The notes: a model not told the origin generated them from the letters alone. A stretch of DNA of 64,000 nucleotides from HGM10766 sp900757295 (GCA_025992315.1 DAJPHG010000001.1:310001-374000), one strand, 5' to 3'; shown: positions 25,361-34,215, numbered from the stretch's first letter. A program made the numbers and translations.

Positions 25361-27800
25361 ATTCATTACGTCCTACTTTTTTGACTTTTTTAGGCTGTGC
25401 TTTTGCTTTAGTTTTACCATCATTTGCTAATAATTTTTCTGGTTGTTTTCTTTCTGTATTTTGAGTTATTTCAGCATTTAATAGATAAATTGCAATTTTT
25501 GCATCAATATTATCTAGCATTCTGTCAAACAGTTCATATCCTTCCATTGCATATGCTTGTAAAGGGTTTGTTTGACCATATCCACGTAAACCTATACCTT
25601 CACGTAAATGTTCCATATCACTAATATGATCTATCCATGCATCATCTATAACTCTTAAAGATATTGCTCTTTCAAACTCTTGAGTTATTTCTTTTGGCAA
25701 TTCTTTAAGTTTATCTTCATATTCATTAATTATGTAATCACTTAAATATGTAATAACTTCTTCTGTTGTTTTGTTTTCAATAGCTGATACTTCAATATTA
25801 TTTTTAGCTAAGTTAACATTAAAATAATCTACTATTTCTGATAAATCAGTATCAGTTAAATATCCTTCTGGCTCAATATGACTTTCTACTAATGATGATA
25901 TATTTAATTTAAATGTTTCTATTACTCTAGCATGAATATCTTCATTATCTAAGATTTCGTTTCTTCTACTATAAATAATATCTCTTTGTTCATTCATGAT
26001 ATCATCATAATCAAGTAAGCTCTTACGATTATCAAAGTTATTTCCTTCAACTTTCTTTTGTGCTGATTCAATTGATCTAGTAAAAGTTTTAGATCTTATT
26101 GATTGATCATCTGTTATTCCTAATGATTGAAGCATATTTTTAATTTTTTCTGTTCCAAAACGACGCATTAAATCATCTTCAAATGATACAAAGAATTGAC
26201 TCATTCCTGGATCTCCTTGACGACCTGCACGTCCACGTAACTGATTATCAATACGACGTGATTCATGTCTTTCTGTACCTATAACACACAAACCACCAAG
26301 TTCAACAACGCCTTCACCTAATTTAATATCAGTACCACGACCAGCCATGTTTGTAGCAATTGTAATTGCTCCTTTTTCTCCAGCTTTGGCAATAATTTCT
26401 GCTTCCCTTTCATGATTTTTAGCATTTAAAACTTCATGCTTTAATCCTTCTTTTTTTAATAAGGCACTTAAATGTTCATTTGCTTCTACTGAAATTGTAC
26501 CTACTAATATAGGTTGACCAGTTTCATGAATTTGTTTAATTGTTTTAACTATTGCTTTGTATTTTCCTTTTTCATTAGAATAAACTAAATCTGCTAAATC
26601 TTCTCTTATAACTGGTTTATTTGTAGGTATTTGGATAACATACATATTATATATATTTCTAAATTCTTCTTCTTCTGTTTTTGCAGTACCAGTCATACCT
26701 GATAACTTATTGTACATTCTAAATAAGTTTTGGAATGTAATAGTTGCAAGAGTTTTTGTTTCCTCATTTATTGTTACGTGTTCTTTTGCTTCTATTGCTT
26801 GATGTAATCCATCACTATATTGACGTCCATGCATTAAACGTCCAGTAAATTGATCTACTATTACAACAGTATCGTCTTCAACTACATAATCAATATCTTT
26901 TTTGAATCCGTAATTGGCTTTTAAAGCTTGATTAATATGATGAACTAGTGCAGCATTGTCTAAATCATATAAGTTTTTTAAATGGAAATGTTTTTCTAAT
27001 TTTTCACTACCAATCTCTGATAAAGATACATTCTTTGTTTTTAGATCAACTACGTAATCTTCTTCTTTTAAAGATTTTACAGCTTTATCTGCTTGCTCAT
27101 ATAATTTTTTTGAATCCATTTTTCCACCAGAAATTATCAATGGTGTACGCGCTTCATCTATTAAAATTGAATCCACTTCATCTACTATACAGAAATTAAG
27201 TGGTCTTTGAACTCTATCTTCTTTATGAACAACCATATTATCACGAAGATAATCAAAACCTATTTCATTATTTGTTGAATATACTATATCACAAGCATAA
27301 ACTTCTTTTTTTTGTTTTGGAGTTAATTCTCTTAAATTCAACCCAACTGTTAAACCTAAAAATCTAAATATTTCACCCATCCACTGTGAGTCACGGCTTG
27401 CTAAGAATTCATTAACTGTAATTATATGAACGCCTTTACCCGTTAAAGCATTTAAGTAGGCAGGCATAGTTTCAGTTAATGTTTTACCTTCACCAGTTTT
27501 CATTTCAGCTATATTACCATAATGAATAGCTAAACCACCTATAATTTGAACAAAGTATGGTTTTTGTTCTATAACACGGTAAGCTGCTTCTCTTACAGTT
27601 GCAAATGCTTCTACAACTATATCTTCTAAGTCTCCACCATTTTCTAAATGTTTTTTGAATTTTTCAGTATTCTTTTTTAATTTATCATCACTAAGTTTAG
27701 AATATTCTTCATCTAATTCCATAACTTTATTAGCAATGCCTTCAAATCTTTTTAATTCTTTATATTCTGAGTCAATTAATTTTCTAAATAATCCCATCAT
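25311..27800 (-). CDS. secA: Preprotein translocase ATPase SecA
   Basis: An 829-residue protein from the ATG at 27800, placed 5 bases after GGAGG. It has the SecA DEAD motor (MKTGEGKTLTETMPAYLNAL, VDEVDSILIDEARTPLI), a preprotein cross-linking domain, NMAGRGTDIKLG and QLRGRAGRQGDPG of motor domain 2, and a C-terminal CPCGSGKKYKQCCGK zinc-binding tail. It drives Sec-dependent export through SecYEG. Its last codons serve as the attachment site of two successive mobile elements. It follows hpf in the same direction, with a terminator between. Confidence 0.97.
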   Translation of the reverse strand: MMGLFRKLIDSEYKELKRFEGIANKVMELDEEYSKLSDDKLKKNTEKFKKHLENGGDLEDIVVEAFATVREAAYRVIEQKPYFVQIIGGLAIHYGNIAEMKTGEGKTLTETMPAYLNALTGKGVHIITVNEFLASRDSQWMGEIFRFLGLTVGLNLRELTPKQKKEVYACDIVYSTNNEIGFDYLRDNMVVHKEDRVQRPLNFCIVDEVDSILIDEARTPLIISGGKMDSKKLYEQADKAVKSLKEEDYVVDLKTKNVSLSEIGSEKLEKHFHLKNLYDLDNAALVHHINQALKANYGFKKDIDYVVEDDTVVIVDQFTGRLMHGRQYSDGLHQAIEAKEHVTINEETKTLATITFQNLFRMYNKLSGMTGTAKTEEEEFRNIYNMYVIQIPTNKPVIREDLADLVYSNEKGKYKAIVKTIKQIHETGQPILVGTISVEANEHLSALLKKEGLKHEVLNAKNHEREAEIIAKAGEKGAITIATNMAGRGTDIKLGEGVVELGGLCVIGTERHESRRIDNQLRGRAGRQGDPGMSQFFVSFEDDLMRRFGTEKIKNMLQSLGITDDQSIRSKTFTRSIESAQKKVEGNNFDNRKSLLDYDDIMNEQRDIIYSRRNEILDNEDIHARVIETFKLNISSLVESHIEPEGYLTDTDLSEIVDYFNVNLAKNNIEVSAIENKTTEEVITYLSDYIINEYEDKLKELPKEITQEFERAISLRVIDDAWIDHISDMEHLREGIGLRGYGQTNPLQAYAMEGYELFDRMLDNIDAKIAIYLLNAEITQNTERKQPEKLLANDGKTKAKAQPKKVKKVGRNELCPCGSGKKYKQCCGK

Positions 27801-27825
27801 GCATTCCTCCATTAAACATTTTATC

Positions 27826-27851
27826 ATAAAAAAAAAGAGTTTTCACTCTTT
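27826..27851 (-). terminator. Terminator between hpf and secA
   Basis: Arms AAAGAGT (27834-27840) and ACTCTTT (27845-27851) with a long T-tract on the minus strand, at the end of hpf. Confidence 0.7.
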
Positions 27852-28383
27852 ATTTTAAATTTATAATACCATAATGGCCATCTTTTCTCTTATAAACAAT
27901 AGAAACACAATCTTCTTCTACATTTTTAAAGCCAAAGAAATCATGATTAATAAGTTCCATTTGAAGAATTGCTTCTTCTTCATCCATTGGTTTTGATTCA
28001 ATATCTTTTCGTTTAACTATTTTTTCTTTATTTTCTTTTGTTTCATCTATTTCATAATCAAATACAAAGTCTGGAACTTCAACATTTTTATATTTGTTGT
28101 TTAATCTTGTTTTATTCTTACGAATTTGTCTTTCTAATTTATCAACAACTAAATCTGCTGCAGCTTTTACTTCTTTACTTGCTTCTTCAGCACGAATAGT
28201 GAATTTTTTTGTTGGTACAGTAATTTCTATTAATTCATCTTGACCTTTTAATCTTATATTTACTGTTGCTTCTAGTTCATCAGCATTTTCAAAATAGCGA
28301 TCTAATTTTGCTAATTTTTTATTAATATAATCTTTAATGGAATCAGTAACTTCTACTTTATTACTACGTATAATTGTTTTCAT
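27850..28383 (-). CDS. hpf: Ribosome hibernation promoting factor, long form
   Basis: A 177-residue protein. The N-terminal ~100 residues are the ribosome-binding HPF/RaiA domain (NKKLAKLDRYFENADELEAT, AAADLVVDKLERQIRKNKTR); a linker leads to the C-terminal dimerisation domain (ILQMELINHDFFGFKNVEED, then VYKRKDGHYGIINL). The long form alone pairs ribosomes into inactive 100S dimers. The position next to secA is conserved in Bacilli. Confidence 0.95.
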   Translation of the reverse strand: MKTIIRSNKVEVTDSIKDYINKKLAKLDRYFENADELEATVNIRLKGQDELIEITVPTKKFTIRAEEASKEVKAAADLVVDKLERQIRKNKTRLNNKYKNVEVPDFVFDYEIDETKENKEKIVKRKDIESKPMDEEEAILQMELINHDFFGFKNVEEDCVSIVYKRKDGHYGIINLK

Positions 28384-28424
28384 TTATCATTCCACCTTTC
28401 TATATTGATTATATCACTATGGAA

Positions 28425-28449
28425 GAAAAAAAACTACTAAATAGTAGTT
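28425..28449 (-). terminator. Terminator after the cold-shock gene
   Basis: Arms AACTACT (28432-28438) and AGTAGTT (28443-28449), T-tract on the minus strand. Confidence 0.7.
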
Positions 28450-28649
28450 AATTGTACTTCAGTAACTTCTTGAGCTTGTAAACCTTTAGATGTTTCAATT
28501 AGTTTAAAATCTACGATGTCACCTTCATTTAAAGTTTTATAACCATCTTTAATAATAGCTGAATAATGCACAAAAATATCTTCTAAATCATTATATTTAA
28601 TAAATCCAAAGCCTTTTTCTGCATTAAACCATTTTACTTGGCCTCTCAT
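28437..28649 (-). CDS. csp: Cold-shock protein
   Basis: A 70-residue single-domain OB-fold RNA chaperone with both RNP motifs (KGFGFIKY and DIFVHYSAI). GGTGAGGTGTG precedes the ATG. Sequence upstream to about 28800 could form a long structured 5' leader, as is typical of csp genes. It would melt RNA secondary structure in the cytoplasm. Confidence 0.95.
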   Translation of the reverse strand: MRGQVKWFNAEKGFGFIKYNDLEDIFVHYSAIIKDGYKTLNEGDIVDFKLIETSKGLQAQEVTEVQLTTI

Positions 28650-28952
28650 ACATCACACCTCACCTTCCACTACACCTACAATTTTAACTGCTTGAGCCTC
28701 AGGGGGCAATAAAATTAAGTCGTCAAATTACGACACTATTTTTCAAACAGTAAGCTAATGATACCAAAATATAATATTTTTTGAGCAAACTTTGTCTAAA
28801 ATGCGCATTTTTGCGTCTAAAAAAAATTGATATTTTTTTATTTATCGTTTTACTTCTAATATAATCTTTTCTAGTATCGTTTAAAACACTTCAGAGAATT
28901 ACTATATAAATAGGTGTTATTATATGGACATGAATAGAGAGCGGGTGCAAAA
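28650..28952. other. Divergent regulatory region between csp and agrB
   Basis: No gene seen. It holds the csp leader (short inverted repeat GTCGT/ACGAC around 28721-28735), the palindrome ATGCGCAT near 28800, and the agr promoter region described separately. Confidence 0.6.
28843..28910 (+). promoter_or_regulatory. Putative AgrA-dependent promoter of agrBD
   Basis: Two direct copies of TATCGTTT (28843-28850 and 28875-28882) lie 32 bases apart, start to start, upstream of a TATATAAA -10 (28903-28910) that has no good -35. LytTR regulators bind pairs of short direct repeats just upstream of weak -35 boxes, so this is the likely AgrA target. LytTR repeats are often about two turns apart; three turns is longer than usual. 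Confidence 0.5.
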
Positions 28953-29558
28953 ATGAAAAAGAAATTTTTAAATTATTCTTTGAATTTATTAAAAAAAGAA
29001 AATAAATATGATGATGGAAAAATAGCTGAATTAATGTATGGCTTAGAAGCATTTTATATGATAAGTACTAAACTAATCGTCGTCATTGCTGTTGCTGTAT
29101 ACTATAATATATTTTTAGAATTTCTATTATTCCTCATACTTTATACACCACTCAGAGGTTTTGGGTTTGGATTCCACGCAAATAATAGTATCCAGTGTTG
29201 GTTAATTAGTTTTCCAGTTTTTATTGGTATACCATTACTTGCTAAAAATATAATAATAAATCAGCCAATTCTTCAAGTTATAATGATTTTATCTATTACA
29301 ATACTCTTGATTTTTGCACCCGCTGATACAAAATACAAGCCTTTAATAAATGAAAGAAAAAGACTTGTTAACAAATATTTAGTTGTTATAACAAGCCTCA
29401 TATATCTTATATTATCCTTATTTATTACCAATAATTTAGTTTTAAATTTAATAGCATTTGCATGTATATACCAATCAATTTGTGTTAATCCAATAGTTTA
29501 TAGATTATTTAAGCAAACATTTAACAACTACAAGAATTATCAACCAATTACGGTTTAA
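28953..29558 (+). CDS. agrB: AgrB-type peptide-processing membrane protease
   Basis: A 201-residue membrane protein with about five or six hydrophobic segments. The catalytic pair is H75 and C82 in GFGFHANNSIQCW, spaced as in staphylococcal AgrB. It should cut the AgrD precursor at its C-terminal side and form the thioester intermediate that cyclises the signal peptide. The ribosome site (GAGAGCGGGTG) is weak. Transcribed rightwards with agrD, against the direction of agrC-agrA. Confidence 0.9.
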   Translation: MKKKFLNYSLNLLKKENKYDDGKIAELMYGLEAFYMISTKLIVVIAVAVYYNIFLEFLLFLILYTPLRGFGFGFHANNSIQCWLISFPVFIGIPLLAKNIIINQPILQVIMILSITILLIFAPADTKYKPLINERKRLVNKYLVVITSLIYLILSLFITNNLVLNLIAFACIYQSICVNPIVYRLFKQTFNNYKNYQPITV

Positions 29559-29605
29559 ATTTTATTGATATATATTTAAACAAATCATTTATAAGGAGGA
29601 ATATT

Positions 29606-29722
29606 ATGTTATCATCTTTAGTTGCTTCACTTGGAGAAATTTGTTCTAAAGCTGTTTCTACATTTACTTGGTTTTGGTTTTCAGATGAACCTAAAAACTG
29701 TCCACAATCTTTAATAAAATAA
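29606..29722 (+). CDS. agrD: AgrD-type signal peptide precursor, no cysteine in the expected core
   Basis: A 38-residue peptide after AAGGAGGAATATT. The layout fits AgrD: an N-terminal amphipathic part (MLSSLVASLGEICSKAV), an aromatic core (STFTWFWFS), and a charged C-terminal tail with proline (DEPKNCPQSLIK). Known AgrD cores carry cysteine, or rarely serine, five residues before the cleavage point. Here the candidate ring residue in TWFWF is T21, and the nearest cysteines, C13 and C32, are outside the core. The product may be a threonine/serine lactone or a linear peptide. The stop codon directly abuts the agrC stop. Confidence 0.85.
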   Translation: MLSSLVASLGEICSKAVSTFTWFWFSDEPKNCPQSLIK

Positions 29723-30994
29723 TTATTTTAAAGGAACACATAAAGAAACTATAAAGATATTATTTATAATTTCTTTTTTTATTTCAATATCTTTTTTCAA
29801 TATTTTATTTAAATAACTTAGTCCTATACCACTTTTCTTTTCTTTAGTTGAGTATTTAAAAGTACCTAATTGCTCTAAATCTAACATATCTTTAAATGTA
29901 TTCATAATTTTTATTTCTAAAATATTATCTTTTTTAGCCATATCGATATAAATAGCTTTTTCTTTACTACGTTTAGCTGCTGTAATCGCATTATCTACAG
30001 TAATACCAATAGTGTCACATAATTTAGAATATGTTCTCATTTTAATTTGTTCATTAATATTATCTTCTACTTTACTTTTAACTTCTATATCAATATTTTC
30101 TTTCTTTCCTTCATAAATTTTAATACAAAATAATCCTTGAATCCCTTTTGGTATTTTACCAATCTTAGTTGTCCAACTATAATTTTTATTATATTTTTGC
30201 ATTATTTCATCAATTAATTCTTGTGCTTCTTGGTTGGCTACACTTCTTATTGCCATAAAATCGTGATTTAAGTTATGTTTAAGCTCTGAATAATCATCAC
30301 TTATTAATTCATAATGTTTTACATTATCATTTAAATATTTATTTCTTATTTCCAATGTTTCTTTATTTTGACGATCTTTAATATATGCCAATAAAATTGA
30401 AAATATCATTATAATAATTGTGATACTTGCAAAATATAATGGTGCATTACGATAGTTAACAGTCATTTGCATTAATAATAAATTTACAATAAAAACTATA
30501 ATAATTAAATAAACTTCCATAGCTCGACGTTTAGTCATTATTTGTTCTAATTTTATAATAATCGTATTAATTGGTTTAATTAAAAAAACAAAATATGTCA
30601 TTACACTAAAAATCATAGTTATAGCACTTCTAGCCATAAGCGAATTATTAAGTTCATTTAAATTAGTAAAAGAGACTGCTAATAATTTATTTAGGAGCAA
30701 TTCTACAATCATAGAAGTCAAACTTATGATTATAATATAATAAAAAGTTTTTTTATTGTTATCTTTAAACCAAAATTTTACCATTGCAAACATCAAAATT
30801 ACAGTGGTTACTACTTTAAAAACGTTTACATTAAATATATTATTTGCCATAATTAATATAGCAATAACCATTATTAAAATGATTTTTTTTATATTAATAT
30901 TTAATGACTGCTTTGTTAGCTTTTTGTAGCTTAAGATAAAAATCATTAATGATAAAATTACTACAAAAAAGCCAATTATTATTTCTAAGATCAT
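29723..30994 (-). CDS. agrC: AgrC-like sensor histidine kinase (GHKL type)
   Basis: A 423-residue protein with about six N-terminal membrane segments (1-205), a helical region with the likely phosphorylated H244 in LNHDFMAIR, and a GHKL ATPase domain with the N box in GITVDNAITAA and the G box KSGIGLSYLNKI near the C-terminus. It would sense the peptide made by AgrD/AgrB and phosphorylate AgrA. Its start overlaps the stop of agrA by one base. Confidence 0.88.
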   Translation of the reverse strand: MILEIIIGFFVVILSLMIFILSYKKLTKQSLNINIKKIILIMVIAILIMANNIFNVNVFKVVTTVILMFAMVKFWFKDNNKKTFYYIIIISLTSMIVELLLNKLLAVSFTNLNELNNSLMARSAITMIFSVMTYFVFLIKPINTIIIKLEQIMTKRRAMEVYLIIIVFIVNLLLMQMTVNYRNAPLYFASITIIIMIFSILLAYIKDRQNKETLEIRNKYLNDNVKHYELISDDYSELKHNLNHDFMAIRSVANQEAQELIDEIMQKYNKNYSWTTKIGKIPKGIQGLFCIKIYEGKKENIDIEVKSKVEDNINEQIKMRTYSKLCDTIGITVDNAITAAKRSKEKAIYIDMAKKDNILEIKIMNTFKDMLDLEQLGTFKYSTKEKKSGIGLSYLNKILKKDIEIKKEIINNIFIVSLCVPLK

Positions 30995-31701
30995 TATTTC
31001 ACTACCTTTTCTTTATACTTCTTTGAAAGTAGTGGAACTTTTTCACTTGTATCTAATATAAAGTCCCCCGTACTCCAATTATATTTAGATACTCGAGCAG
31101 TGTTTACAATACAAGATCTATGAACTTGTTCAAACCTTTCGTCTAATTCTGTTAACATTTCTTCAAGTGTTTTATTGATTTTAAAAGCGTTGTGTGTAGT
31201 TTTGATGATCAATTTTCTTTCAACTGTATCTCTTGAAATATATAAAATATCTTTTAAAAAAAGTTTAAGATTTACTTGATTATTTTTAAAAGTGAACATT
31301 GCATTATCATAATCTTTATTTAAAATTAACTCTAAATCCTCAGTTAATCTATCTGGTAAGTTATCAAACTTTTCAATAAAATCAAAAACTTTAAATATAT
31401 TTCTATAAACTTTTTCAAAATAATTATCGTGGTTAGTTAAAAATATTATTTCACTATTCCAGTCTTCTTCTCTAATTAAAGAAGCAATATTTAATCCAGT
31501 GATTTTAGTGCCTAGATTTATATCTAAGAGATATATTTTTCTTTCACTAGTATCTTTTATAATAGATTTTAATTCATCATTATAACCGTCAAAAAATATT
31601 GGATCAGTAAGTTCTTCATATTTAAATAATAAAGGTTTTATGATTTTTCTTACCTTGGTATGTTCTTCAGTTTCATCATCTACTACAATTATTTTTAACA
31701 T
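30994..31701 (-). CDS. agrA: AgrA-like LytTR response regulator
   Basis: A 235-residue protein with a receiver domain (VVDDE near the N-terminus and phospho-acceptor D60 in YLLDINLG) and a C-terminal LytTR DNA-binding domain (ILYISRDTVERKLIIKT, VHRSCIVNTARVSKY). It is first in the leftward agrA-agrC unit. It probably activates the agrBD promoter at 28843-28910 and perhaps other genes. Confidence 0.92.
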   Translation of the reverse strand: MLKIIVVDDETEEHTKVRKIIKPLLFKYEELTDPIFFDGYNDELKSIIKDTSERKIYLLDINLGTKITGLNIASLIREEDWNSEIIFLTNHDNYFEKVYRNIFKVFDFIEKFDNLPDRLTEDLELILNKDYDNAMFTFKNNQVNLKLFLKDILYISRDTVERKLIIKTTHNAFKINKTLEEMLTELDERFEQVHRSCIVNTARVSKYNWSTGDFILDTSEKVPLLSKKYKEKVVK

Positions 31702-31732
31702 CTACTGTTACACCTCGATATATCTATAAAAA

Positions 31733-31760
31733 ATTATATCATATTTTTGGCTATCGGCAA
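31733..31760 (-). promoter_or_regulatory. Predicted sigma-A promoter of agrA-agrC
   Basis: TTGCCG, a 16-base spacer and TATAAT (extended as TGATATAAT) on the minus strand, about 30 bases before agrA, whose ribosome site is GAGGTG. Confidence 0.6.
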
Positions 31761-31774
31761 ATAAAAACAAATAA

Positions 31775-32350
31775 CTAGCTTATTATTTTTGTTATTTGTT
31801 TTATGATAAATTGTTCTTGTTCACTATAAATGAAAGTTTTAATATGGAAGTTTTGCTCTATTAGTGCTCCTAACTTTATTAGATCATTGTAATCTCCAAC
31901 TAGAAATAGTTCATCTATATCAGTTAGATAATTTTTTAAAATTGATAGTAAATTATCTTTAAAGATACTATTATTTATAAAAATTAGTTTAGAATTAATA
32001 CTTAAGTAAGCATTGGTTTTATTTATATTTAATAAATTGGTTGTTATTACATCACTGTATTTAATAAATTTTATTTTATTAAATGATAGTTTATCAAAAA
32101 TTGATAATATTAATTGATGATCACTTTCTAAATAATTTGGTAAATCCATAAAATATATTGTTTTGCTAACTAATGAATCTGCTAATTTATTTTCTTTAAT
32201 TATTTTATTAAATTGTTTATAAAAACTATCTGGTTTTGCTATTCTGTTATTACTTACAGCATTATCTTGAACTTCTTTTACTATTACTTTATCTTTATAA
32301 TATAAATATATAAATGAATCTGTTAAATATACACCAATACTTTTATTCAT
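31775..32350 (-). CDS. Unknown protein, possibly a degenerate MreB/actin-like protein
   Basis: A 191-residue protein. The N-terminus IGVYLTDSFIYLYYKDKVIV follows the pattern of the MreB phosphate-1 strand pair (IGIDLGT..TLVYVKGKGIV), but the nucleotide-binding residues are missing, and the protein is about 55% of MreB length with no adenosine motif. A later ELFLVGDYNDLIKLGALIEQ recalls the GGGA-like segment of the fold. It lies just downstream of a spoIID-spoIIQ pair, where Bacilli often carry mbl, which supports the idea. I give it moderate-to-low confidence; the function is unknown. Confidence 0.45.
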   Translation of the reverse strand: MNKSIGVYLTDSFIYLYYKDKVIVKEVQDNAVSNNRIAKPDSFYKQFNKIIKENKLADSLVSKTIYFMDLPNYLESDHQLILSIFDKLSFNKIKFIKYSDVITTNLLNINKTNAYLSINSKLIFINNSIFKDNLLSILKNYLTDIDELFLVGDYNDLIKLGALIEQNFHIKTFIYSEQEQFIIKQITKIIS

Positions 32351-32399
32351 AAAACCACTTCCTATATTTATTATGTCCCAATAAAATAATAGTATTCAA

Positions 32400-32430
32400 A
32401 AGAAAAAAAGCTTATTGTTCTAAAGCTTTT
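32400..32430 (-). terminator. Terminator after the spoIIQ-type gene
   Basis: Arms AAAGCTT (32407-32413) and AAGCTTT (32423-32429) with a T-tract on the minus strand; it overlaps the stop codon. Confidence 0.6.
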
Positions 32431-33044
32431 GTTTCAAACATTTTCTCTGGGTTAACTAATTGACCTTTTTGATATACTTCAAATAATAAACAATTTTTAT
32501 TTGTATTATTTAATTTATTTGCGCCGCTTGTTGCTATTACATCACCTTGTTTAACTTCATCTCCAACTTTAACTTTGATATTGTCTACACTTTGATATAC
32601 AGTTTTTATTTCATTATCATGATCTATTTCAATTACGTTTCCTAGTATATCATCAGTTTTAATATCACTTATTTTACCATCTAATGTTGCTACAATATCA
32701 TATGCATTTTCTGATGTATATAAGACACCTGAATTTTGCATATAAGTATTTTCATAATATATCAATGAGTTTTGTTGTTCTTCTTCTGTTGCATCTTTAT
32801 CATAAAAGTTTTTACTAATTGTAACATTATCATTTACAAATGGCTTTATCATTTTATTTTCAGTTTCATTCATAACTGCTTTTGAATCGTCATCTACTAT
32901 TGCATTTACTACATGAGAATTTATATCTTCATTAGTAAAAGAATTATATGTTTTGCCAATTATTAGAATGCTTATAAAAAGTGCAGCAAGTGCGATGGTA
33001 TAAATTGTTGGAATTACGAATTTTCTTAATCTTCTTACTTTCAT
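32412..33044 (-). CDS. spoIIQ: M23-family (LytM-fold) membrane protein, SpoIIQ-like
   Basis: A 210-residue protein: short basic N-terminus, one membrane helix (about 11-31) and an extracytoplasmic LytM-fold domain (VGDEVKQGDVIATSGAN, then LLFEVYQKGQLVNPEKM). The zinc-ligand histidine of the HxH motif is lost (LLFEV), as in Bacillus SpoIIQ, which is structural and binds SpoIIIAH across the septum during engulfment. Position next to spoIID supports the name. Confidence 0.8.
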   Translation of the reverse strand: MKVRRLRKFVIPTIYTIALAALFISILIIGKTYNSFTNEDINSHVVNAIVDDDSKAVMNETENKMIKPFVNDNVTISKNFYDKDATEEEQQNSLIYYENTYMQNSGVLYTSENAYDIVATLDGKISDIKTDDILGNVIEIDHDNEIKTVYQSVDNIKVKVGDEVKQGDVIATSGANKLNNTNKNCLLFEVYQKGQLVNPEKMFETKALEQ

Positions 33045-33093
33045 GTTCTCACCTTCCTACTACTAAGTTTGAACATTTTTATTTTTTTTATGC

Positions 33094-34008
33094 TTAAATT
33101 TTATCTATTGTTACATTTTGATAATAATGTTTTATTATTTCATCATATTTATATCCTTGATTAGCCATTGCGTCTGCGCCATATTGACTCATGCCAACTC
33201 CATGTCCATATCCATTAGTGGTTATGGTTACATTTTCATTTTTTACAGATATTTTAAAATCAGTTGATCTTAGATTAAGTTTTTTTCGTATTTCAACACC
33301 AGTGAATATTTTATTATTTATTTTGATTGTATTTATTCTACCTGAGTTAGATTTGTCTAAAATATTTATGTCTATATTATTGCAAGTTATATTTAATAAG
33401 TCACAAAAATTTTGTTTAGAAAAACTTGTTGTTTTAACTATATTATTACTTACACTATTTTCATTATTACTTTCTACACTAGTTAAATAGTCTTTTTGTT
33501 CATTAAAAACATTTTGAGCATCCTCAGTGTAACCATTACTCATTGCAAAATAGTATGCGACTATTATCTCATTATTATATTTAATAACTAAATTACTAGT
33601 TTCTTTCACCGCTTTAGATATTTTATCATAATACTTCTGATAATTTTCTTGCCATTTTTCTTTCATTTCTTCTCTTGTCAAATATACTTGATCACTTGTT
33701 GTTGTTAATAAATCATAATCATTATTTTTACTTTTTTTATACATGGCATATGTTCTAGATGCAACCGCTTGTGCTTTTAAAGCCTCATCATTAAAACTAG
33801 CAGGCATTTCTCCAGCTACTACACCTATGACATAATCTTCTAAATTCAACTTTTGAATATTTCCTGTTTTGTCCTGTAATTTAATTGTATATTCTTGAGT
33901 TTTTTTGCTATTTTTAGGCAAATTAAAATTAGTTTCTTTTTTAAAAAAACTAATTACTGCTATTGGTGTTAAAATTAATATAATAAGTATAAGTATTTTA
34001 TTTTTCAT
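33094..34008 (-). CDS. spoIID: Stage II sporulation protein D (peptidoglycan lytic transglycosylase)
   Basis: A 304-residue protein with one N-terminal membrane helix. SpoIID signatures are present: LEDYVIGVVAGEMPASFNDE, ALKAQAVASRTYAMYK, and the C-terminal GYGHGVGMSQYGADAMANQG. In spore formers it trims septal peptidoglycan during engulfment. Gene order with murA, rpiB and the small membrane gene matches Bacilli. Confidence 0.93.
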   Translation of the reverse strand: MKNKILILIILILTPIAVISFFKKETNFNLPKNSKKTQEYTIKLQDKTGNIQKLNLEDYVIGVVAGEMPASFNDEALKAQAVASRTYAMYKKSKNNDYDLLTTTSDQVYLTREEMKEKWQENYQKYYDKISKAVKETSNLVIKYNNEIIVAYYFAMSNGYTEDAQNVFNEQKDYLTSVESNNENSVSNNIVKTTSFSKQNFCDLLNITCNNIDINILDKSNSGRINTIKINNKIFTGVEIRKKLNLRSTDFKISVKNENVTITTNGYGHGVGMSQYGADAMANQGYKYDEIIKHYYQNVTIDKI

Positions 34009-34011
34009 ATA

Positions 34012-34215
34012 TCATCCTATAAATATTTTACTAAATTCTAAAAAGTCTACTATAAAATTTGTTAATAGATATCCACTAATAAAACTTAATATCATTACTA
34101 ATATTTTTGTTTCTATGATTTTATTTTTTTTGATTATCTTTTCAAAATTAACGGCACTTAAAGAAAAAGCACTTAGTAAAACAAAAAATACATATAAATA
34201 TATTTTATAGTTCAT
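34012..34215 (-). CDS. DUF1146/YwzB-like small membrane protein
   Basis: A 67-residue protein from the ATG at 34215 (GGTGA 5 bases upstream). It consists of two hydrophobic segments (YLYVFFVLLSAFSLSAV and LVMILSFISGYLLTNFIV) joined by a basic loop with NFEKIIKKN, the layout of DUF1146. YwzB-like genes lie near murA-spoIID in Bacillus as well. Function unknown. The start overlaps the end of rpiB. Confidence 0.65.
   Translation of the reverse strand: MNYKIYLYVFFVLLSAFSLSAVNFEKIIKKNKIIETKILVMILSFISGYLLTNFIVDFLEFSKIFIG

Noticed and set aside
28721..28735. GTCGT/ACGAC repeat as a terminator
   Set aside because: Five-base arms without a proper T-tract in either direction; left as part of the csp leader.
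31775..32350. Call as a full MreB/Mbl
   Set aside because: Length and missing nucleotide-binding motifs rule out a functional MreB; kept only as a possible degenerate relative.
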